The notes under the pieces are model-generated. The model made no database searches, was not told the DNA's origin, and saw nothing but the letters and a program-made list of their open reading frames with translations. The position numbers and the translations under genes are program-made. DNA of 64,000 nt from Micromonospora lutea (GTDB taxonomy: Bacteria; Actinomycetota; Actinomycetes; Mycobacteriales; Micromonosporaceae), in contig NZ_BOPB01000009.1 of the NCBI RefSeq assembly GCF_016863535.1, positions 310,001 to 374,000 of the forward strand. Direction: 5' to 3'. Positions 59,499-64,000 of the stretch are shown here, one piece after another (position 1 is the stretch's first letter; each line of letters starts with the position of its first letter).

Positions 59499-59992
59499 CG
59501 CTAGTCCGGCCGCGATGTGGTCGGCGGGATGCCAGGGCTATCGGGTGGTCGGGTTGCTCCAGTCACGACATCGACCGGGCCGGGGAATTCCGTGACCACC
59601 GGCGGGCTGGCCTCGTCAAACGTGGTCCTCGACCGCACGGAAACACCCAGCTCACCCTGCCCTCAAACGATTACGCAGCGCTCCACCAATCGGCGTACGG
59701 TGATCGAGCGCAGGTGCGCGCGCAGATCGATCACCTTGCAGTGCGCGGCCTTCTGCCCATGTTCAGGTGCATACCGTGCCCGAGAATTTCAGCATTTGTC
59801 GGGTCTCGGCCGAGAATTCATCCTCGGCGAGTTGCCGGATTGAGAGCATGTAGCGCATGCGGACAGTCAAGCCCGCATAGATGCTCAAGCAGCCTAACGA
59901 CGTTGCTACGCTGAGTCGGAGGTCGGAATTCATCAGAGGCCAAGCACTCTCCGGAGCCAATCGTTGAACCTGATCAGGGAAGCGGCATGATC
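59499..59992. other. Gap without a convincing gene
   Basis: Open frames exist on both strands but lack ribosome sites and the usual third-position bias, and none resembles a family I know. A degraded gene is possible. The last 60 bases carry the leader and AGGGAAG ribosome site of the first DUF397 gene. Confidence 0.4.
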
Positions 59993-60184
59993 ATGGACAT
60001 GGCCGGCGCGCGGTGGCGCAAGAGTACGAAAAGTGGCAACAACCAAGGCGATTGCATCGAGGTAGCCGACGACCTTCCGGGTGTCGTCGGCGTCCGTGAC
60101 TCGAAGGACCCGAACGGCCCGGCGCTGGTCTTCACACCGATCGCTTGGCGGGCGTTCATCGCCCGCGTCGCCGAGCACGTCTGA
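59993..60184 (+). CDS. DUF397 protein 1
   Basis: The 63-residue protein has the DUF397 signature: ARWRKSTKSGNNQGDCIEVAD, GVVGVRDSKDPNGPALVFTP and WRAFIARV. The second ATG (59993) is taken as start by homology with its neighbours. DUF397 proteins are small partners of XRE-type regulators in actinomycetes, and some pairs act in sporulation or as toxin-antitoxin-like modules. Four tandem copies occur here. Confidence 0.85.
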   Translation: MDMAGARWRKSTKSGNNQGDCIEVADDLPGVVGVRDSKDPNGPALVFTPIAWRAFIARVAEHV

Positions 60185-60281
60185 CTCGAGGTTGCGGCGC
60201 TGCGGGGGCGTGGGAAGCCACACTTGGCGAGGCGCTGATCCTGCACCAGTCCACCGAGCTGATATTGGGAGTGGCGAAGTC

Positions 60282-60476
60282 ATGGATCTGACCGGCGCGC
60301 GCTGGCGCAAGAGCACTCGCAGCGGCACCAACCAGGGAGCCTGTGTGGAGGTCGCTGACAACCTCGTGGCGGCGGTCTGCGTACGCGACACGAAAGATCA
60401 TGGCGTCGGGCCGGTCTTGGCGTTCTCCCGTGATTCCTGGCAAGCGTTCGTCGCCGGGATCACCCAGCATGACTGA
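60282..60476 (+). CDS. DUF397 protein 2 (divergent)
   Basis: The 64-residue copy reads ARWRKSTRSGTNQGACVEVAD, then AVCVRDTKDHGVGPVLAFS and WQAFVAGI. It differs from the other three in the middle region, where GVVGVRDSKD is replaced by AAVCVRDTKD. A perfect 13-bp hairpin follows the stop. Confidence 0.8.
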   Translation: MDLTGARWRKSTRSGTNQGACVEVADNLVAAVCVRDTKDHGVGPVLAFSRDSWQAFVAGITQHD

Positions 60477-60492
60477 CGGGCCGCAGACACAC

Positions 60493-60525
60493 GAAGCGCT
60501 CGCCCAGGCATGGGGCGAGCGCTTC
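60493..60525. terminator. Perfect 13-bp hairpin
   Basis: GAAGCGCTCGCCC (60493-60505) pairs with GGGCGAGCGCTTC (60513-60525) around a 7-base loop. It separates the second and third DUF397 genes, so these are probably not one transcript. A TATACA -10-like hexamer for the third gene lies at 60625-60630. Confidence 0.7.
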
Positions 60526-60654
60526 CGTGCTCTATAGGGAGCTTTCGTCTCTTCGGGCAGCGACAGGTCTATGGGAGCGCGGGGACGAGCGGATAGGGAG
60601 TCAGGGCCTTCTCTTAGACCAACCTATACATCCATTCAAGAGGGCGGCAGCATC

Positions 60655-60846
60655 ATGGACATGACCGGCGCGCGGTGGCGCAAGAGCACGAAGAGCGGCA
60701 ACAACGGCGGCGCGTGTGTCGAGGTCGCCGACAACCTCCCTGGCGTCGTCGGCGTCCGGGACTCGAAAGACTTGACCGGTTCGGCGCTGCTCTTCACGCC
60801 GGCCGTCTGGCGGACGTTCATCGCCAGTGTCGCCGAGCACGGTTGA
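60655..60846 (+). CDS. DUF397 protein 3
   Basis: The 63-residue copy reads ARWRKSTKSGNNGGACVEVAD, GVVGVRDSKDLTGSALLFTP, WRTFIASVAEHG. It is closest to copy 4. An AGAGGGCGG ribosome site lies upstream of ATG 60655. Confidence 0.85.
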   Translation: MDMTGARWRKSTKSGNNGGACVEVADNLPGVVGVRDSKDLTGSALLFTPAVWRTFIASVAEHG

Positions 60847-61049
60847 CCGACCGTAGACGAACGACCGTGCTCGCCTTGATGCTCGGGCGGGCACTCGTTT
60901 GCCCTGCCATCCCCGCGCTTGTCAGAGAGAGTCTCCCGTCCTGGAAGTACGGCCGAGGTCTTGGCATTCCAGGGACAGGGACGAAACGAGTGGGAGGCAG
61001 GAAGTCTCCGACCAAGGCAATCCGTCGATCTGAATAAGGGAGCAGGATC

Positions 61050-61241
61050 ATGGACATGACCGGTGCGCGGTGGCGCAAGAGCACGAAGAGCGGCAACAAC
61101 GGTGGCTCCTGCCTCGAGGTCGCCGACAACCTCCCTGGCGTCGTCGGCGTCCGAGACTCGAAGGACCCGACCGGTCCGGCTCTGATCTTCACGCCGGCCT
61201 CCTGGCGGGCGTTCGTCGCCCGCCTCACCGAGCAAGCCTGA
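61050..61241 (+). CDS. DUF397 protein 4
   Basis: The 63-residue copy reads ARWRKSTKSGNNGGSCLEVAD, GVVGVRDSKDPTGPALIFTP, WRAFVARLTEQA. About 200 bases separate it from copy 3, with no other gene. It is convergent with hsdS. Confidence 0.85.
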   Translation: MDMTGARWRKSTKSGNNGGSCLEVADNLPGVVGVRDSKDPTGPALIFTPASWRAFVARLTEQA

Positions 61242-61306
61242 GCGACCCGTAGGCGCACGACAGCCCCCGCCCCGACGCCCGGGTGGGCGCTTCTACATGC
61301 GCCCGG

Positions 61307-62512
61307 TCACAGTCCGCCCCGAAAAGCCCGATCCTGCAAGGAAGCGAACAGCGCGTCCAGTTCGGCGAGGCTTACGCGCTGAGCCGACTTAGCGGCTTCA
61401 ACTTTGGCGATTCGTTCGACGAAATCCAGTTGCTCAGCGAGTGGTGGCACTAACACCGGCACGGAACCCAAGTTCTCGATGTTCAAATTGTACTGTCCCG
61501 CTGAGGTCTTACACCTGTCGCGAAGGGCTGCCCTGCCTGCGGCGGCTGCCATGAAAGTCTGGGCGAAGACAGGATGGATGCGCCGTTGATCCACACGCGC
61601 CCGGATTAGATAGGAGGCGTAAATGAAGTCGTTTGTTTGAAATTCTGTGTTGCGGATAAGGTGTTCATCGAATACCGCACAGCGTCCAACGTAGTCCGGG
61701 TTGCCGTTCGTCCGCACGAAGAGAATATCGCCGTTGACTAGTTTGAGGCGATCGAATTCGGTGGGGGTGACCGGAACGGTCTTGAGGTTCTCTAAGTCGA
61801 GGGTTCCGTTGACTACGTTCGGGATTCGAAGAGCCGGGCTGCCTGTGTTGGTGGACTTGTTTGAAGTTCCATACCGAAACTCGTTGACTAAATCTCCGAA
61901 TGCCTCGACGGCCAGACGCCGTGGATTCGATCGAGGGTCGCCGAACATGTCGAGGAAGATGGATTGGGTGAGGTTGTCGAGATAAGAGAGGGCCTCTCGG
62001 CGCTTGACGCGCAGCTCGTCCGCCTTATCCAGCACCTCCGCAATTCTCCTCTGCTCAGCGAGCGGGGGCAAAGGGACGAGCATTTCCTGCAGCTTCGCCA
62101 CAGGGAAATTGTCTGCTGTGGTGGCCCTGACCCAGCTTAAGATTTGGCTCGACTTCCCCTTGATGAATCGTGCCAGGTAATCTGGGTGCACCTCGGGGTT
62201 GCATAGTAAGGCTTTCATGTCCTGGTTAATCGCCACAGGAATCTGACTTAGGCCGACCGGCACCGTATGCTTCAGGACCCCCGAGCGAACGACGATCAGA
62301 ATCGACTGCGCCGGAACAAGTCGAGCTGCGCTGTTTGCGAGACCGGCGTCTGTGATTTTAACCTGGGAGCCATCGATGTGCCATGACTTCATGTCCTTAG
62401 GAGTGACCCACGGGATGCTGCCATCGTAATACTGGGAGTTGCTCCGGGTCGGGGTTCCGCCGCCAACTATTCTGGTCACGTTCCCGAGCCGGGCTGTCTT
62501 TAGTGAGGTCAT
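61307..62512 (-). CDS. hsdS: Type I restriction enzyme specificity subunit
   Basis: The 401-residue protein has two target-recognition domains. The first begins with GNVTRIVGGGTPTRSNSQYY and PWVTPKDM; the second contains EFRYGTSNKSTNTGSPALRIPNV. Each is followed by a conserved helical spacer: LPPLAEQRRIAEVLDKADELRVKRREALSYLDNLTQSIF and VPPLAEQLDFVERIAKVEA. HsdS sets the DNA sequence recognised by the methylase and nuclease. GC content is visibly lower than in neighbouring genes, as expected for a horizontally exchanged specificity gene. It overlaps hsdM by four bases. Confidence 0.9.
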   Translation of the reverse strand: MTSLKTARLGNVTRIVGGGTPTRSNSQYYDGSIPWVTPKDMKSWHIDGSQVKITDAGLANSAARLVPAQSILIVVRSGVLKHTVPVGLSQIPVAINQDMKALLCNPEVHPDYLARFIKGKSSQILSWVRATTADNFPVAKLQEMLVPLPPLAEQRRIAEVLDKADELRVKRREALSYLDNLTQSIFLDMFGDPRSNPRRLAVEAFGDLVNEFRYGTSNKSTNTGSPALRIPNVVNGTLDLENLKTVPVTPTEFDRLKLVNGDILFVRTNGNPDYVGRCAVFDEHLIRNTEFQTNDFIYASYLIRARVDQRRIHPVFAQTFMAAAAGRAALRDRCKTSAGQYNLNIENLGSVPVLVPPLAEQLDFVERIAKVEAAKSAQRVSLAELDALFASLQDRAFRGGL

Positions 62513-64000
62513 TTAAGCATCGCCTTCAGGTTGGCCATTCCTTGCTGGATGTCGGATTCGAGGCGCTCCAGGTCGGCGAGGATTTCCAGGGGTGAGCGGT
62601 GTTCGACTTCTTCATGGACGACTTCTCGGTAGCGGTTGAGGCTGAGGTCGTAGCCCTGTTCGGCGATGTCGGCCTTGGGGACGCAGAAGCTCTGTTCGGT
62701 CCGGGCACGCTGTAGCTCGTCGCCGTCGCGGCGGGACCAGCGGGCCAGGGCGTCGGGCAGGTTGTTCCTGGCGTGCTCGTCGGCGGTGAGGGCCACCTTG
62801 GGGGCGGGGCCGAGTTTGTCGTCGGGCAGTAGGGGAGTGCGTTTGTCGTCCAGGCTCCAGCCGTCGGCGGTGATGTCGTAGAACCAGACGTTGTCGGTGC
62901 CGCCGCTGTCGGTCTTGGTGAAGAGCAGGATCGCCGTCGATACTCCGGAGTACGGCTTGAAGGTGCCGCTGGGGAGCTTGACCACGCCGTCGAGTTTCTG
63001 GTCCTCGACCAGGACGCGGCGTAGCTCCTTGTGGGCCTTGGACGAGCCGAAGAGCACGCCTTCGGGCACGATGACCGCCGCCCGGCCACCCGTTTTGAGT
63101 AACCGCAGGAACAGGGCGAGGAAGAGTAGTTCGGTCTTCTTGGTCTTGACGACCCGTTGCAGGTCCTTCGAGGTGCTCTCGTAGTCGAGGCTGCCGGCGA
63201 AGGGCGGGTTGGCGAGGATCAGCGAGTATTTCTCCGACTCTCCGCTGACGGCCTCGGCGAGGGAGTCGCGGTAGCGGATGTCGGGGTTCTCCACGCCGTG
63301 CAGCAGCATGTTCATGCTGCCGATGCGGAGCATGGTGCCGTCGAAGTCGAAGCCGTGGAACATGCTCTCGTGGAAGTGCTTCCGCTGGGCGGCGTCGTGC
63401 ATCGCGTCCGGGTAGTGGTCGCGGACGTACTCTCCGGCGGTGACCAGGAAGCCCGCGGTGCCGCAGGCCGGGTCGCAGATCTCGTCGGTCGGCGTCGGCC
63501 GGGTCATCTCGACCATGAGCTGGATGATGTGCCGCGAGGTGCGGAACTGTCCGTTGTGGCCGGCGGTGGCGATCTTGCCGAGCATGTACTCGTACAGGTC
63601 GCCCTTGGTGTCCCGGTCCTCCATCGGGATCTCGTCGAGCATGTCGACCACCCGGGACAGCAGCGCCGCGTTGGGGATGGTGAACCGGGCGTCACGCATG
63701 TGCTGCGAGTACGTCGAGCCGTCGCCGCCGAGCGTACGCAGGAACGGGAAGACCCGGTCGCGTACCGTCTCGAACATCTCGGCCGGCGCTGCGCTTCTGA
63801 ACTTTGACCAGCGCAGGTCGTCGTACTTACGCCACTGGTCGTCGCAGCCCTCCGGGAAGATCCGCCGCTCCCACCGGCCGGTGCGGGTGGCCTTGTTCTC
63901 CTCAAGGGTGTGCAGGTCGTCCAAGCGCTTGATGAACAGCAGGTAGGTGATCTGCTCGATCACTTCGAGCGGGTTGGAGATTCCGCCCGACCAGAAGGCG
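62509..64000 (-). CDS. hsdM: Type I restriction enzyme methylase subunit (5' end outside window)
   Basis: HsdM methylates adenine in the HsdS target. The frame is open to the window edge, so the N-terminus is missing; FWSGGISNPLEVIEQITYLLF is visible before the in-frame GTG at 63963. The SAM-binding motif DPACGTAGFLVTAGEYV and the catalytic NPPF in LILANPPFAGSLDYES are present, with the HsdM N-terminal helical domain (LFIKRLDDLHTLEE) before them and VEDQKLDGVVKLPSGTFKPYSGVSTAILLF after. The stop overlaps the hsdS start. Confidence 0.95.
   Translation of the reverse strand, partial: AFWSGGISNPLEVIEQITYLLFIKRLDDLHTLEENKATRTGRWERRIFPEGCDDQWRKYDDLRWSKFRSAAPAEMFETVRDRVFPFLRTLGGDGSTYSQHMRDARFTIPNAALLSRVVDMLDEIPMEDRDTKGDLYEYMLGKIATAGHNGQFRTSRHIIQLMVEMTRPTPTDEICDPACGTAGFLVTAGEYVRDHYPDAMHDAAQRKHFHESMFHGFDFDGTMLRIGSMNMLLHGVENPDIRYRDSLAEAVSGESEKYSLILANPPFAGSLDYESTSKDLQRVVKTKKTELLFLALFLRLLKTGGRAAVIVPEGVLFGSSKAHKELRRVLVEDQKLDGVVKLPSGTFKPYSGVSTAILLFTKTDSGGTDNVWFYDITADGWSLDDKRTPLLPDDKLGPAPKVALTADEHARNNLPDALARWSRRDGDELQRARTEQSFCVPKADIAEQGYDLSLNRYREVVHEEVEHRSPLEILADLERLESDIQQGMANLKAMLK

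Noticed and set aside
59763..59930. Minus-strand frame of about 55 codons (MNSDLRLSVATSLGCLS...)
   Set aside because: Third-position G/C is only about two-thirds against more than 90 percent in real genes here, with no family match and no ribosome site.

Overview
The window is very GC-rich DNA with GTG/ATG starts, strongly G/C-biased third codon positions, many 4-base start/stop overlaps, an F420-dependent oxidoreductase, two class I glutamine synthetases with GlnE, XRE/DUF397 genes and an integrative element of the actinomycete type. Together these point to an actinomycete, most likely Micromonosporaceae (Micromonospora, Salinispora and relatives). The organism name is inference; no rRNA or intact tRNA gene was found.

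Left end (1 to about 8.2 kb): a partial gene, a short membrane-peptide gene, a non-coding stretch with several dyads, then a compact actinomycete integrative and conjugative element (AICE) read left to right: a double-dyad promoter/operator, a Pra-like activator, a 27-codon basic ORF, an FtsK/TraB-type DNA translocase, two small proteins, a DUF2637/Spd-like membrane protein, a RepSA-like initiator, an excisionase and a tyrosine integrase. Almost every junction is a 4-base or 1-base overlap, so this is one transcription unit. An orphan Imm51-like immunity gene follows the integrase. Attachment sites could not be identified.

Accessory and housekeeping core (8.3 to 21 kb): a frameshifted aminoglycoside-phosphotransferase-like gene, a membrane-anchored protein, a 163-bp MITE-like sequence, DinB, nucleotidyltransferase and NUDIX genes, a histone-H1-like Lys/Ala protein, an RNB-domain ribonuclease, an F420:NADPH oxidoreductase, a lipoprotein, an ECF sigma factor with a coupled membrane protein, a DUF222/HNH protein and a VOC-family protein.

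Nitrogen, cofactor and envelope block (21 to 50.5 kb): panB, nadE, glnA2, a DUF350 protein, an LD-carboxypeptidase, a class I amidotransferase, glnE, three multi-spanning membrane genes (two of them tandem MptB-like mannosyltransferases), a PadR-regulated membrane protein, two RDD proteins, glnA1 with a four-part GlnR box, a DUF4191 protein, lipA, an archaeal-type aspartyl-tRNA synthetase, lipB, a large membrane protein, a secreted PHB-depolymerase-like esterase, a TIGR01777 epimerase and an aldo/keto reductase. The order lipB-lipA-DUF4191-RDD-glnA1 ... glnE-glnA2 ... panB resembles the mycobacterial locus, but here the AspRS gene sits between lipA and lipB. Its leader folds as a complete translational T-box riboswitch with an Asp (GAC) specifier, the most striking regulatory element in the window. 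Two dispersed repeat families run through this block: a 53-bp double unit (3 copies, one inside the T-box leader) and GATCATG-ended palindromes (4 copies, one in frame inside a mannosyltransferase gene).

Defence and regulatory island (50.5 to 64 kb): an overlapping ATPase plus TOPRIM-like gene pair, hsdR, a 5.3-kb insert (a short ORF and three overlapping genes of unknown function, an XRE/TPR-like regulator coupled to a small membrane zinc-knuckle protein, an AlpA-like HTH gene and four tandem DUF397 genes), then hsdS and hsdM, which runs off the right edge. This looks like a type I restriction-modification locus with its R and S/M parts pushed apart, beside a candidate two-gene nuclease system.
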